A stretch of 64,000 nt of DNA, taken from Pseudomonadota bacterium. Its GTDB lineage: Bacteria; Pseudomonadota; Gammaproteobacteria; Steroidobacterales; Steroidobacteraceae. Under the pieces are notes generated by a model. The model was given only the letters and a program-made list of their open reading frames with translations, was not told the origin of the DNA and ran no database searches. Positions within the stretch are counted from its first letter, which is position 1; every line of letters begins with the position of its first letter. A program made the translations under genes and the position numbers. The DNA lies in NCBI GenBank assembly GCA_016704655.1, contig JADIZR010000014.1, forward strand, positions 1 to 64,000, given 5' to 3'. Below, in pieces: positions 8,306 through 16,977 of this stretch.

Positions 8306-8359
8306 AGGATTGGCGGGGACTGCCTGGCGACGGGCGCGATAACGACGGGCGCCCCGGAT

Positions 8360-9490
8360 TCACGCAAGCGAGGCACTGCGCCAGGATCGTACCAGCGCAT
8401 CGGCCGTCACCTCGATGTCGGCAGCAGTCGTGCCACGACCGAGCGTGAGCCGAATCGAGCCGATCGCGTCGTCAGCAGCGACGCCCATTGCGAGAATGAC
8501 GGCAGACGCGCTTTCTCCTCCGGCGTGGCAGGCCGAGCCCGTAGAGGCGGCGATTTCCGGGGCGCCCTGCAGAATGGTGTTGCCGGAGACGCGAGGAAAG
8601 CGCACGTTGAGCGTGTTCGGGAGCCGCAGCGTGCGATGACCATTGAGCATGACACCAGGCACGGCCGCTGCAAGCCGCTGCCAGAGGTCGTCCCGCAGGG
8701 CGGCCACACACGCGGCGACGGTCTCCATGTCGCTGCCCGCAATCTCGCACGCCATGCCGAGGCCGACGATCGCGGCCACGTTTTCTGTCCCTGGTCGCAG
8801 ACCGCGCTCATGGCCTGCACCGAGCACGAAGGGGACCATCGGCGTGCCGCGCCTGATGTAGAGCGCCCCGACGCCCTTCGGTGCGTAGAGCTTGTGGCCG
8901 GCGACGGATAACAGGTCCACACCCAGCTCGCGCACATCGAGCGCAACCTTGCCGGCCGACTGGGCGGCGTCCGTGTGCAGAATTGCGCCGACCGCGTGGG
9001 CCAGCCCGGCGAATCCGGCGATGGGCTGCAGCACGCCGGTCTCATTGTTCGAATGCATTACCGTGACCAGAGCGGTAGCCGCATCGATGGCTGCCCGCGC
9101 CTCCTCGACGCGCGCCCGGCCGTCGACATCCACCCCGATGCGCGTCACGCGCATTCCGTGTCGCTCCAGCCACGCGCAGGGCTGCTCCGTCGCCGGGTGC
9201 TCGATTGCTGTCGCAACGATATGTCGTCGATCGTTGCGGGCTTCGACCACGCCGCGAATGGCTAGATTGTTGGCCTCGGTACCTCCTGACGTGAAGATCA
9301 CCTCGTCGTCGTCGCAACCGAGCAGTCCCGCCACCTGGCCCCGCGCCCGCTCAACGGCAGCATGGGCACGCCGGCCGTAGACATGGCCGCTCGACGGATT
9401 GCCGAAGTGCTGACGCAGATACGGGAGCATCGCGTCCACCACCGCGGGAAGTATCGGTGTAGTGGCGTTGTGGTCGAGGTAAATGGGCAT
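8360..9490 (-). CDS. Cysteine desulfurase (NifS/IscS family)
   Basis: A 376-residue PLP enzyme that removes sulfur from cysteine to form a protein persulfide. Start ATG 9490 gives the standard opening MPIYLDHNATTP. The PLP lysine lies in SVAGHKLYAPKG; TDAAQSAGK and HSNNETGVLQP are conserved. The catalytic loop reads STGSACHAGG, a short loop of the NifS/IscS type. It follows a DsrE gene by 47 bases on the same strand, so it probably feeds sulfane sulfur to local carriers rather than serving general Fe-S assembly; no iscU or other isc gene is near. Confidence 0.92.
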   Translation of the reverse strand: MPIYLDHNATTPILPAVVDAMLPYLRQHFGNPSSGHVYGRRAHAAVERARGQVAGLLGCDDDEVIFTSGGTEANNLAIRGVVEARNDRRHIVATAIEHPATEQPCAWLERHGMRVTRIGVDVDGRARVEEARAAIDAATALVTVMHSNNETGVLQPIAGFAGLAHAVGAILHTDAAQSAGKVALDVRELGVDLLSVAGHKLYAPKGVGALYIRRGTPMVPFVLGAGHERGLRPGTENVAAIVGLGMACEIAGSDMETVAACVAALRDDLWQRLAAAVPGVMLNGHRTLRLPNTLNVRFPRVSGNTILQGAPEIAASTGSACHAGGESASAVILAMGVAADDAIGSIRLTLGRGTTAADIEVTADALVRSWRSASLA

Positions 9491-9537
9491 CTCTGCGGTC
9501 ACGTGGGTTCCCTGGGCGGCCCGGTAGAGGCCTGTCG

Positions 9538-9894
9538 TCAAAAGACCAGCGCCTTGTCCGCCCAGGCCGTCCAGTCCGTCAGCTGGCTGAGCGTTCCCCG
9601 CTTTGTTCCTGCCGCAAGCTCGCCATCGGCAATGCCGCGCGCATCCATGCAGGTACCGCAAACTCCGACCTCGACACCATGGCGGGTCGCGGGACCCTGC
9701 AGCATCAACTCGACGTTGTAATAACCCTGCGGCACTTTCTGGTTCGCCTTCGCACAGTTTGCCGCGTCCCCCATCAGGAAGATCTTCACTTCCTCACCGG
9801 GCCGACGCGCGAGCGAGCCGGCGAGCCGCAGCGCGTTGTAGCTGCGTTCCGTGCCATACGGCGGATCGTTCAGGATGAATAGGGTCTTTGCCAT
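9538..9894 (-). CDS. DsrE-family sulfur-carrier-like protein
   Basis: A 118-residue small cytoplasmic protein of the DsrE/DsrF-like fold. MAKTLFILNDPPYGTERSYNALRLA and FLMGDAANCAKANQKVPQGYYN are typical, and the candidate persulfide cysteines lie in VCGTCMDARG (about residue 80). Such proteins accept and pass on sulfane sulfur. It starts 3 bases after the MFS gene and precedes the cysteine desulfurase, so the four genes from the ArsR-rhodanese fusion onward form one operon. Confidence 0.88.
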   Translation of the reverse strand: MAKTLFILNDPPYGTERSYNALRLAGSLARRPGEEVKIFLMGDAANCAKANQKVPQGYYNVELMLQGPATRHGVEVGVCGTCMDARGIADGELAAGTKRGTLSQLTDWTAWADKALVF

Positions 9895-9897
9895 GAA

Positions 9898-11154
9898 TCA
9901 AACTCCTTGAGCGGTATACGCTGGCGCCCGACGCAGCGTCTCGGTCATGCGCAAAGCCACCACCAGGCCGGAGACGAACGTGAGCGCGGCGACTACCCAC
10001 ATGGCGGCCGGCAGGCCGAATGCATCAGCCGTGACGCCAGCGAGCAGCGCCCCCACTGCGTAGCCGAGGTCGCGCCAGAGCCGGTACACACCGACGGACG
10101 ATGCCCGCCACGAGGGATGAGCGACGTCGCCGATCGCCGCAAGCAATGTCGGATAGACCATTGCCGTACCGACGCCAAGCAACGCGGCCCCAGACGCGAA
10201 GCCGGCAAAGCCCCCCGCCAGCACCACGACCCCGATGCCGACGGCCTGAACCCACATTCCCGCGGCGATGAGCCATTTACGCCCGACCCGGTCGGACCAG
10301 GCCCCCGTGATGAGTTGCATGACGCCCCAGGTTGCCGGGTAGATCGCTGCGAGCGTGCCGACCTGCTCGAGGTTCATCCGGGCGGCGACGAAGAAAAGCG
10401 GAAACAGACCCCAGGCCATGCCATCGTTGAGATTGTTGACGAGGCCCGCCTGGCTGACGCTCGAGAGATTTCGATCGGTGAGCGTCGTGCGCCAGAAGAC
10501 ATCGCGCTGCGTGGGCATCGATGCCAACGGCAGTTCACCGTGCAACTTCGACTCGGCCACGACGTGATGCGCTGTCTCGCGCACCAGCACCGCCGACAGG
10601 AACAGCCCAACCGCCACGAAACCTATCCCGAGATAGAACGGCTCCGGACGCAGTCCGTAGCGCGCAGCGATGAAGCCCGTGGCAAGTGCGCTGCCCGCAA
10701 CCGCAAAGTAGCCGGCGAACTCGTTCAGCCCCATCGCGAGGCCGCGATCCTTCGCTCCGGCGAGATCGATCTTCATGATGACCGTGGTCGACCAGGTGAG
10801 CCCCTGGCTCACGCCGAGCAGTGCATTGGCGGCGAGCACCCACGACCACGTCGGCGCCCACATCAGCAGGAACGGCACTGGCGCCGCGACGATCCAGCCG
10901 GCCACCAGCACGTGCTTGCGACCGAAGCGGTCTGCGAGCCGGCCTGCGAGGTAGTTCGTCAGCGCCTTGGTGACGCCGAACACGACGATGAACGAAAGCA
11001 CCGCCGTCCTGGCCGCGAGATGAAACTCCTGCTCGGCAATCGGGGGCAGGATGGATCGCTCCATGCCCACCATCGCGCCTACGAAGGCATTGACCACCAC
11101 GAGCAGGGAGAACTGCGCCAGGTTTTCGCGCAAACCGAGGCGCACGGCGGTCAT
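9898..11154 (-). CDS. MFS transporter in the sulfur operon
   Basis: A 418-residue major-facilitator permease with about twelve membrane segments and the loop 2-3 motif GRLADRFGRKHVL. The start ATG 11154 overlaps the ArsR-rhodanese stop by ATGA; a longer reading upstream would run into that gene. The substrate is unknown. Placed between a sulfur-sensing regulator and sulfur carriers, it is a candidate exporter or importer of a sulfur compound (inference). Confidence 0.88.
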   Translation of the reverse strand: MTAVRLGLRENLAQFSLLVVVNAFVGAMVGMERSILPPIAEQEFHLAARTAVLSFIVVFGVTKALTNYLAGRLADRFGRKHVLVAGWIVAAPVPFLLMWAPTWSWVLAANALLGVSQGLTWSTTVIMKIDLAGAKDRGLAMGLNEFAGYFAVAGSALATGFIAARYGLRPEPFYLGIGFVAVGLFLSAVLVRETAHHVVAESKLHGELPLASMPTQRDVFWRTTLTDRNLSSVSQAGLVNNLNDGMAWGLFPLFFVAARMNLEQVGTLAAIYPATWGVMQLITGAWSDRVGRKWLIAAGMWVQAVGIGVVVLAGGFAGFASGAALLGVGTAMVYPTLLAAIGDVAHPSWRASSVGVYRLWRDLGYAVGALLAGVTADAFGLPAAMWVVAALTFVSGLVVALRMTETLRRAPAYTAQGV

Positions 11155-11861
11155 CGTACGATCCGCTTTCGGCGCACTCTTGCAGCTTGCTCGAGGCTCG
11201 TCGCGATGCGCCAGCCACGGGCGCGCCAATCGGCAACCCCCTGTTCAAGCCGGTGCGCCCTGAAGCCACGCTCACGCAACAGGGTCACCGCGTCTACCGC
11301 CATCACGCAGTACGGCCCACGACAGTAGGCGACAACTTCGCGCTCTTTTGGCACGTCCCGCAGGCGTGTCTTGAGATCAGCCAGTGGGATGGAAAGCGCG
11401 CCGGGAATATGGCCTGCCTGGTACTCCTCGACCGGGCGAACGTCGAGGATCGTAGCCTCGCCGGTCCTGACACGGCGTATCAGCTCTTCGCCGCGCACCT
11501 CTTCGAGCACGCCCCGTTGCTCCATGAACGCACGTGTCACACGCTCGATTTCCGCGAGGCGCGACGTCGCCAGTTGACGCAGCGCGACAAAGAAGCGGCA
11601 TACCTCCTCGTCGGCGGAACGATATTCAACGTACAGACCTTTCTTTGCTGCGGTGACCAGTCGGGCCGCACGCAGCACCTGGAGATGCTGCGAAGCGTTG
11701 GCGACGGAAATCGCTGCCTGGTCAGCCAGTGATTCGACGGTGCGGGGTCCTTGGCATAGAAGGTCCAGCAGTTCCAGCCGCTTCGGGGCAGAGACTGCCT
11801 TGCCGACCCGGGCAAGCTGCTCATAGACGTCGTTCTTGAACTGGCGAGTTGACCCGGGCAC
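11151..11861 (-). CDS. ArsR regulator fused to a rhodanese domain
   Basis: A 236-residue fusion. Residues 1-110 are an ArsR-type winged helix (PKRLELLDLLCQGPRTVESLA, SVANASQHLQVLRAARLV). Residues 125-220 are a rhodanese with ATILDVRPVEEYQAGHIPGA and the active loop YCRGPYC, which has a catalytic cysteine. ArsR-rhodanese fusions are a known architecture thought to sense or process sulfane sulfur. It heads the operon MFS-DsrE-cysteine desulfurase and has an imperfect palindrome six bases upstream of its start, suggesting autoregulation. Confidence 0.9.
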   Translation of the reverse strand: MPGSTRQFKNDVYEQLARVGKAVSAPKRLELLDLLCQGPRTVESLADQAAISVANASQHLQVLRAARLVTAAKKGLYVEYRSADEEVCRFFVALRQLATSRLAEIERVTRAFMEQRGVLEEVRGEELIRRVRTGEATILDVRPVEEYQAGHIPGALSIPLADLKTRLRDVPKEREVVAYCRGPYCVMAVDAVTLLRERGFRAHRLEQGVADWRARGWRIATSLEQAARVRRKRIVR

Positions 11862-11866
11862 GAGCT

Positions 11867-11886
11867 AAGTATTCAATAGAACACTT
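11867..11886. promoter_or_regulatory. Likely ArsR-type operator
   Basis: AAGTATTC-AATA-GAACACTT is an inverted repeat with 7 of 8 positions matching per arm, placed in the short divergent gap between the ArsR-rhodanese gene and the broken DUF4395 gene. AT-rich 8-bp arms with a 4-bp centre are usual for ArsR dimers. It would let the fusion protein control itself and the gene opposite. Confidence 0.55.
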
Positions 11887-11944
11887 GATCAGTCAATTGC
11901 CGCAGCCGCGGCTGATCGAGCGCTCACCGCCAGCGGGAGGAGTG

Positions 11945-12282
11945 ATGACGATGTCCGCCAGCAACTCGGTTCGACGCCGACTGGAAGCGCAAGGCTTCAA
12001 TGGACTCGACGACGCCGCTATAGAGGAAGTCGGTCCCTGGCTGCGGTGGTCACCGGCACCCGACCGTTACCCTATCAAGGTCCCCAGCGCCGATTTGCCT
12101 GCGGTATCGCGACGGTCTGGCTGGTTGCCACTGGCTGGGCGTTGCACTCAGGAGCCGTCATGCTGGGGTATGCGCTTGGAATCCCGCTGATTCTGGTAGC
12201 CGGACTCGTCAGCGCCACGCACATCTGCATTCCATCGCTGATCTACAACACGCTGATCAAGCCGCGGGGCATTGCGGCGTGA
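11945..12282 (+). pseudogene. DUF4395-type membrane protein with internal deletion and frameshift
   Basis: A strong GGGAGGA site precedes ATG 11945. The first frame gives LEAQGFNGLDDAAIEEVGPWLRWSPA, then becomes unrelated and stops at 12190. The other frame from about 12045 gives VTGTRPLPYQGPQRRFACGI followed by two membrane segments and SATHICIPSLIYNTLIKPRG, a DUF4395-like end. As I recall the family, about 50 residues should lie between these pieces, so a deletion of roughly 150 bp that also shifted the frame is the simplest explanation. The gene is divergent from the ArsR-rhodanese regulator and probably shared its operator. Confidence 0.6.
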
Positions 12283-12418
12283 GTGTGTGGCAAGCGCGCG
12301 GCGCGGCGCGCCGGAGACCCGGCGGCGCCAGGCACATATATTAGAAGGCATTCATTTATTGCCGCGGGCGTGCTACACAGGCAGGCGGGTCCATCCGCAT
12401 TCCCCGAGGAATCCAGCC

Positions 12419-12982
12419 ATGACGCGCAATCACCGTTCAACGTCGCCCCGCTTTCCCCGCCGCCGACCATCGGTGCCGGTCGCCCTCGGCCTTGTCGTCA
12501 CTGCGTCGCTCGTCGGCTCCGTCGCACAGTCCGCCGAACCGGCCGTCATGTCAGGCGAATGGGGGCCCGCCGCCTGCGCCGCCTGGAACGCGGACCCGGT
12601 CCTGATTAGGGACCTCGTCGACAGCGGCTGGATCAAGAACGACAAGGGCCGCGGCTATAAGGTACTGCAGGTCTACCGCTCGGACTGTGACGACAAGCCG
12701 ACGATGGAACTGCGCGTGGCGCTGCAGGATGGCAAGGCGCAATGCGTCTACGGCGGGCCCGTGCAGACGCAACAACTCGACCGCAGCGCGGACTACGTCA
12801 TGCACGCCACCAGCAAGCGGTGGCAGGAAATGGGCGCCGGCGAGTACGGCGCAATGAAGGCAATGATGCTCGGACGCCTTTCGTTCAGCGGCCCGTACGG
12901 CGAGGCGATGGGAAACATGAAGCCGTTCGGCAATTTCCTGCTGCTCGCGGGCAAGGTGCCGGGCGACGCCCGTTGCCCCTGA
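12419..12982 (+). CDS. Exported SCP2-like protein
   Basis: A 187-residue protein starting at ATG 12419. Residues 1-40 have a basic stretch, a hydrophobic core and an AQSA end, consistent with export or an anchor. The rest resembles short SCP2-like proteins of Pseudomonas relatives: MSGEWGPAACAAWNADPVL, VYGGPVQTQQLDRSADYVMHA, and MGAGEYGAMKAMMLGRLSFSGP. SCP2 domains bind lipids; the ligand here is unknown. The MSGEW methionine at 12548 could be a start of a shorter, unexported form. It stands alone. Confidence 0.6.
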   Translation: MTRNHRSTSPRFPRRRPSVPVALGLVVTASLVGSVAQSAEPAVMSGEWGPAACAAWNADPVLIRDLVDSGWIKNDKGRGYKVLQVYRSDCDDKPTMELRVALQDGKAQCVYGGPVQTQQLDRSADYVMHATSKRWQEMGAGEYGAMKAMMLGRLSFSGPYGEAMGNMKPFGNFLLLAGKVPGDARCP

Positions 12983-13045
12983 CCGACACCCCGCCGGAAG
13001 TAACCGCCGCTGACGGTGATTAAGCCGCCGCTGCCGTAGGACGGC

Positions 13046-13297
13046 TCAGGCCGGCTTGCCAGCCTCGAGCTCGGCGAGGCGCTGCCCCAGGGCCGCGAGC
13101 TTCTCGCGCGTCCGGCGCAATACCGCGCTCTGCACGTCGAATTCCTCGCGGGTCACGAGGTCGAGCCGGGCCAGCTGCGACTGCAGCACACCCTTGAAGT
13201 TCTGCTCGAGGTCGCGCCGCAGGGCGCTCACGTTCTCGGGCACTGCGCCGGCGAGGCGACGGGCCAGGTCATCGATCATGCGGGGGTCGAAAGCCAT
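13046..13297 (-). CDS. ubiK: Ubiquinone biosynthesis accessory factor UbiK (YqiC-like)
   Basis: An 83-residue helical protein of the BMFP/YqiC family. ATG 13297 opens MAFDPRMIDDLARRLAGAVP, and the C-terminus is a coiled coil (REKLAALGQRLAELEAGK). UbiK helps the UbiJ lipid-binding protein in the aerobic ubiquinone complex; ubiJ, ubiE and ubiB lie 20 kb downstream in this window. It is transcribed away from glnK as a single gene. Confidence 0.85.
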   Translation of the reverse strand: MAFDPRMIDDLARRLAGAVPENVSALRRDLEQNFKGVLQSQLARLDLVTREEFDVQSAVLRRTREKLAALGQRLAELEAGKPA

Positions 13298-13396
13298 GGT
13301 GACTGTGGAGTGCGTGGACGACGCTCGTAGTGTAGCGGCCGGCGCGAGTTCCGGCAGGTGGCCGCTGGCGTGATTCGGTGCACGGCACCCCGGCAG

Positions 13397-13413
13397 CGCT
13401 CCATCGTGGTGCA
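13397..13413 (+). promoter_or_regulatory. Possible NtrC-binding site upstream of glnK
   Basis: CGCTCC-N5-GGTGCA matches the NtrC dyad TGCACC-N5-GGTGCA perfectly in the right half and in four of six bases in the left half. It lies about 50 bases upstream of the sigma-54 element, closer than usual enhancer sites, so it needs support from binding data. Confidence 0.45.
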
Positions 13414-13464
13414 TCGCGTCAGGCCGAACTGACGAAATCCGCGATCAGGGCGACTCGCAACCCG

Positions 13465-13480
13465 TGGCACGCTTCCTGCA
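13465..13480 (+). promoter_or_regulatory. Sigma-54 promoter of glnK-amtB
   Basis: TGGCACGCTTCCTGCA matches the -24/-12 consensus TGGCACG-N4-TTGC with a single change (CTGC). The GG and GC pairs have the exact ten-base separation required. The glnK start lies 53 bases downstream. Nitrogen control of glnK-amtB by RpoN and NtrC is standard in proteobacteria. Confidence 0.8.
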
Positions 13481-13484
13481 TTGA

Positions 13485-13871
<387 letters not shown>

Positions 13872-13937
13872 GGACGCCACTCCGCTCCATCACCACCAGA
13901 CGACATGCAGCAAAGACTCATCGACAGGAGAACACCA

Positions 13938-15317
13938 GTGAAGACCTTGACCGCCGCGCTCGCACTGGGCGCCATTCTTGCGCCCGCCTTAGGGCTGGCC
14001 CAGGACACCCCCGTGCCCGACAAGGGCGACACGGCCTGGATGATGACCTCGACCGTGCTGGTCATCCTGATGACGATCCCAGGCCTCGCGCTGTTCTACG
14101 CGGGCATGGTCCGCTCGAAGAACGTCCTGTCGCTGCTGATGCAGGTTTTCATGACGTTCTGCCTGATTTCGCTGCTCTGGGCGATCTACGGCTACAGCCT
14201 CGCCTTCACCAGCGGCAACGACTTCATCGGCGGTTTCGACCGCTTGTTCCTGCAAGGGCTGACGACGAGTTCGGTGGCGGCGACCTTCAGCAAGGGCGTC
14301 TACCTCCCCGAATTCACCTGGTTCATCTTCCAGCTCACCTTCGCGGCCATCACGCCCTGCCTGATCGTCGGCGCCTTCGCCGAGCGCATAAAGTTCAGCG
14401 CCGTGCTGCTGTTCGTGACGCTATGGTTCACGTTCGCGTACCTGCCGATGGCGCACATGGTCTGGTGGTGGGCGGGCCCCGACTCGTACACGGACGCGGC
14501 CGCAGGAGCGGCAGCGGCAGAGACCGCGGGCTTCCTGTTCCAGAAGGGCGCGCTCGACTTCGCCGGCGGCACGGTCGTGCACATCAACGCGGGTATCGCC
14601 GGCCTGGTCGGCGCACTGATGATCGGCAAGCGCATCGGCTACGGCACGAGCGCCATGCCCCCGCACAACGTGCCGATGGTGATGATCGGCGCTTCGCTGC
14701 TGTGGGTCGGCTGGTTCGGCTTCAACGTGGGCTCGGGCCTGGAAGCGAACGGCTTCACCAGCATGGTGTTCGCCAACACGATCCTGGCGACAGCGGCCGC
14801 AGCGTTGGCCTGGTCGTTCGCCGAGTGGATCCACCGCGGCACGCCGACGATGCTCGGTGCGGCTTCCGGTGCGGTCGCGGGCCTCGTCGCGATCACCCCG
14901 GCCTGCGGCTGGGTCGGCCCGATGAGTTCGATCGCGATCGGCATCCTCGCGGGCCTGCTCTGCCTGCTGGCCGTGGTGGGCCTCAAGTCGAAGCTCGGCT
15001 ACGACGACTCGCTCGACGTGTTCGGCGTGCACTGCGTCGGCGGCATCGTCGGCGCGCTACTGACCGCTGTGTTCTGCGATCCTGCCCTCGGCGGCACGGG
15101 CGTGTACGACTACGTCGCCAACGCTGTCGCGCCGTACGACATGGCCGCGCAGTTCAGGGCGCAGCTCTGGGGCGTGCTCACGGCCCTGGTGTGGTCCGGC
15201 GTGGTCGCCACGCTCGCCTTCAAGCTGATCGACCTGACGATCGGGTTGCGCGTGCCGGAGGAAGCCGAGCGCGAAGGCCTCGATACCGTGTCGCACGGCG
15301 AGCGCGCGTACAACTAA
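13938..15317 (+). CDS. amtB: Ammonium transporter AmtB
   Basis: A 459-residue Amt/Rh channel. GTG 13938 is preferred because AGGAG stands 7 bases upstream and the product opens with a signal peptide (VKTLTAALALGAILAPALGLAQ), as known AmtB precursors do; an ATG at 13905 would add 11 residues. Eleven membrane segments follow, with signature WWWAGPDSY, HINAGIAGLVGALMIGKR (pore histidine) and HCVGGIVGALLTAVF (second pore histidine). It conducts ammonia/ammonium and is shut by GlnK, whose gene lies 66 bases upstream. Confidence 0.95.
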   Translation: MKTLTAALALGAILAPALGLAQDTPVPDKGDTAWMMTSTVLVILMTIPGLALFYAGMVRSKNVLSLLMQVFMTFCLISLLWAIYGYSLAFTSGNDFIGGFDRLFLQGLTTSSVAATFSKGVYLPEFTWFIFQLTFAAITPCLIVGAFAERIKFSAVLLFVTLWFTFAYLPMAHMVWWWAGPDSYTDAAAGAAAAETAGFLFQKGALDFAGGTVVHINAGIAGLVGALMIGKRIGYGTSAMPPHNVPMVMIGASLLWVGWFGFNVGSGLEANGFTSMVFANTILATAAAALAWSFAEWIHRGTPTMLGAASGAVAGLVAITPACGWVGPMSSIAIGILAGLLCLLAVVGLKSKLGYDDSLDVFGVHCVGGIVGALLTAVFCDPALGGTGVYDYVANAVAPYDMAAQFRAQLWGVLTALVWSGVVATLAFKLIDLTIGLRVPEEAEREGLDTVSHGERAYN

Positions 15318-15370
15318 CGGTGTCTGTGGCAGGCGGCCGGTTCCTGGTCCGGTTGCCTGCCCCCCCGCTT

Positions 15371-15398
15371 GCGGGCGCTCCAGCGCCCGCTTCTTCTT
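15371..15398 (+). terminator. Rho-independent terminator of glnK-amtB
   Basis: GCGGGCGCT-CC-AGCGCCCGC is a perfect 9-bp stem followed by TTCTTCTT. A second weaker hairpin (GGCAGGC/GCCTGCC) stands just upstream, starting near 15329. Confidence 0.7.
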
Positions 15399-15474
15399 GC
15401 GCTAAATACTTGAACTCGGTCAGGTTTTCGGTGCCCGGTGAGCAGGTCCCGCAACGAGGCTGCTGCTACACTTC

Positions 15475-15580
15475 AAGGGGTCAGGGGATAGGGGTTAGGG
15501 GATCGGGGTTAGGTCAGAATGGAACGCTTCGCGGTAGCGTCTGGTCCGACTAACCCCTAACCCCTATCCCCTGACCCCTT
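15475..15580. repeat. Long inverted repeat with TTAGGGG-type arms
   Basis: The 27 bases from 15475 to 15501 (AAGGGGTCAGGGGATAGGGG followed by TTAGGGG) are exactly repeated in reverse complement at 15554-15580. A 52-base centre contains a small inner hairpin (ACGCTTCGCGGTAGCGT) and the octamer TCCGACTA at 15545-15552. It lies directly upstream of the DUF4124 gene and is one of several related hairpins in this window. The G-rich strand could form a quadruplex. Confidence 0.85.
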
Positions 15581-15596
15581 CCTCCCGGAGAGCGCC

Positions 15597-16058
15597 ATGC
15601 AAAGGTTAATTCTGCTAGTCGCGTCGCTGCTCGCGCTGGGCTCCGCCCAGGCGAGCGAAGTGTTCGTCACCAAGGATGCCCAGGGCCGGCCGATCTATAC
15701 CGATCGCCCCGACAGCCTGCCGGCGCAGAAGGTCCAGGTCGCGAGCCAGTCCACCGACTCGGTGGCGGCGCAGCAGCAGTACGCAGAGAAGTTGCAGTCG
15801 TACTCCGAAGGCGACAAAGCGCGGGCGGAGGCGACGAAGAAATCGGTCGACTCGCAGCAGGCGAAGGAGCTCTCCGCCACCGACAAGGCGAAGCGCTGCC
15901 AGGAGTCGCGCACGCGCTACCAGAACATGATGAACGCGCGCCGGCTCTACGAGCCAGGCTCCTCGCCAGACGAGCGCCGTTACCTCGACTCGAATGAGAT
16001 TGATGCAGCGCGCGCGGATGCGAAGAAACTGATGGACGAGTTCTGCGCGGGGCAGTAA
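15597..16058 (+). CDS. DUF4124 periplasmic protein
   Basis: A 153-residue protein with a signal peptide (MQRLILLVASLLALGSAQAS) and the DUF4124 start VFVTKDAQGRPIYTDRPDSLPAQKV. The middle is charged and probably helical (about residues 55-100). Two cysteines near the end (KRCQESR, EFCAGQ) could form a disulfide. DUF4124 proteins are widespread in gammaproteobacteria and of unknown function. CGGAGAG 6 bases upstream of the ATG is a usable ribosome site, set just after a long hairpin. Confidence 0.82.
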   Translation: MQRLILLVASLLALGSAQASEVFVTKDAQGRPIYTDRPDSLPAQKVQVASQSTDSVAAQQQYAEKLQSYSEGDKARAEATKKSVDSQQAKELSATDKAKRCQESRTRYQNMMNARRLYEPGSSPDERRYLDSNEIDAARADAKKLMDEFCAGQ

Positions 16059-16062
16059 AGCT

Positions 16063-16977
16063 GTGACTGGCGCGCACGTCGGATTCGCGGGCCTCGGTGC
16101 CATGGGCCGGGGCATGGCTCGCAACCTGCACAAGGCGGGGCTGCTGCGGGCCGTCTGGAACCGCACGATAACGCGTGCCGATGAACTCGCCGCCGAACTC
16201 GGCGTCGTCGCGGCTGCAAACCCCGCTGCGCTCGCGCGCGATTGCGACGTCATCGTGCTCTGCGTTGCGGCCGACGACGACGTGCTGGCCGTCGTCGACG
16301 CGCTGCTGCCAGGCTTGCGCGCCGGGGCACTCGTCATCGACTGTTCGACCGTCAGCGCCGACACGGCCCGTGAGGCTGCACGCCGTCTGGCGGCGCGAGG
16401 CGGCGAATTCCTCGACGCACCCGTGAGTGGCGGTGTCGAAGGCGCACGCGACGGCACCCTGGCCATCATGGTCGGCGGCTCCGAGTCGGCGTTCGCCAGG
16501 GCGCAACCCGCGCTGCAGGCCATGGGCCGCACGGTCACGCATTTCGGCCCGAGCGGTTCCGGCCAGGCTGCCAAGGCAACGAACCAGATCATGTGCGCCG
16601 GCGTCATCCAGGCGGTGGCGGAAGCGATGGCGTTCGCCAAGTCGCAGGGCCTGCCGTTGCCACAGCTGATCGAAACGCTCGGTAAAGGCGCGGGCTCCAG
16701 CTGGTACTTCGTGAACCGCGCGCCGAACATCGTGCGCGACGCGTTCCCGGCCGGCTTTCGCGTGCGGCTGCACCAAAAGGACCTGCAGATCTGCCGCGAC
16801 ATGGCGGCGCAGTTCGGCGTGGAACTGCCGGTGGTCGAGGCGACCCTCGCGCAGTACGAAGAACTGATCGCGCGGGGTCACGGCGACGAGGACATCTCGG
16901 TGCTGTTCCGCCTGAAGGACGCGCTGTTCACTGCGGCCGCCGTGCAACCCGGCGGAAAGACCAGCAGGCCCGCATGA
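16063..16977 (+). CDS. 3-hydroxyisobutyrate dehydrogenase-family oxidoreductase
   Basis: A 304-residue NAD(P)-dependent beta-hydroxyacid dehydrogenase. The N-terminal Rossmann motif is VGFAGLGAMGRGMARNL, the substrate motif DAPVSGGVEGARDGTLAIMVGG, and the catalytic lysine lies in GQAAKATNQIM. Members reduce or oxidise small 2- or 3-hydroxyacids (hydroxyisobutyrate, tartronate semialdehyde, succinic semialdehyde); which one acts here is open. The GTG start lies 4 bases after the DUF4124 stop, and its end overlaps algZ by ATGA. Confidence 0.87.
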   Translation: MTGAHVGFAGLGAMGRGMARNLHKAGLLRAVWNRTITRADELAAELGVVAAANPAALARDCDVIVLCVAADDDVLAVVDALLPGLRAGALVIDCSTVSADTAREAARRLAARGGEFLDAPVSGGVEGARDGTLAIMVGGSESAFARAQPALQAMGRTVTHFGPSGSGQAAKATNQIMCAGVIQAVAEAMAFAKSQGLPLPQLIETLGKGAGSSWYFVNRAPNIVRDAFPAGFRVRLHQKDLQICRDMAAQFGVELPVVEATLAQYEELIARGHGDEDISVLFRLKDALFTAAAVQPGGKTSRPA

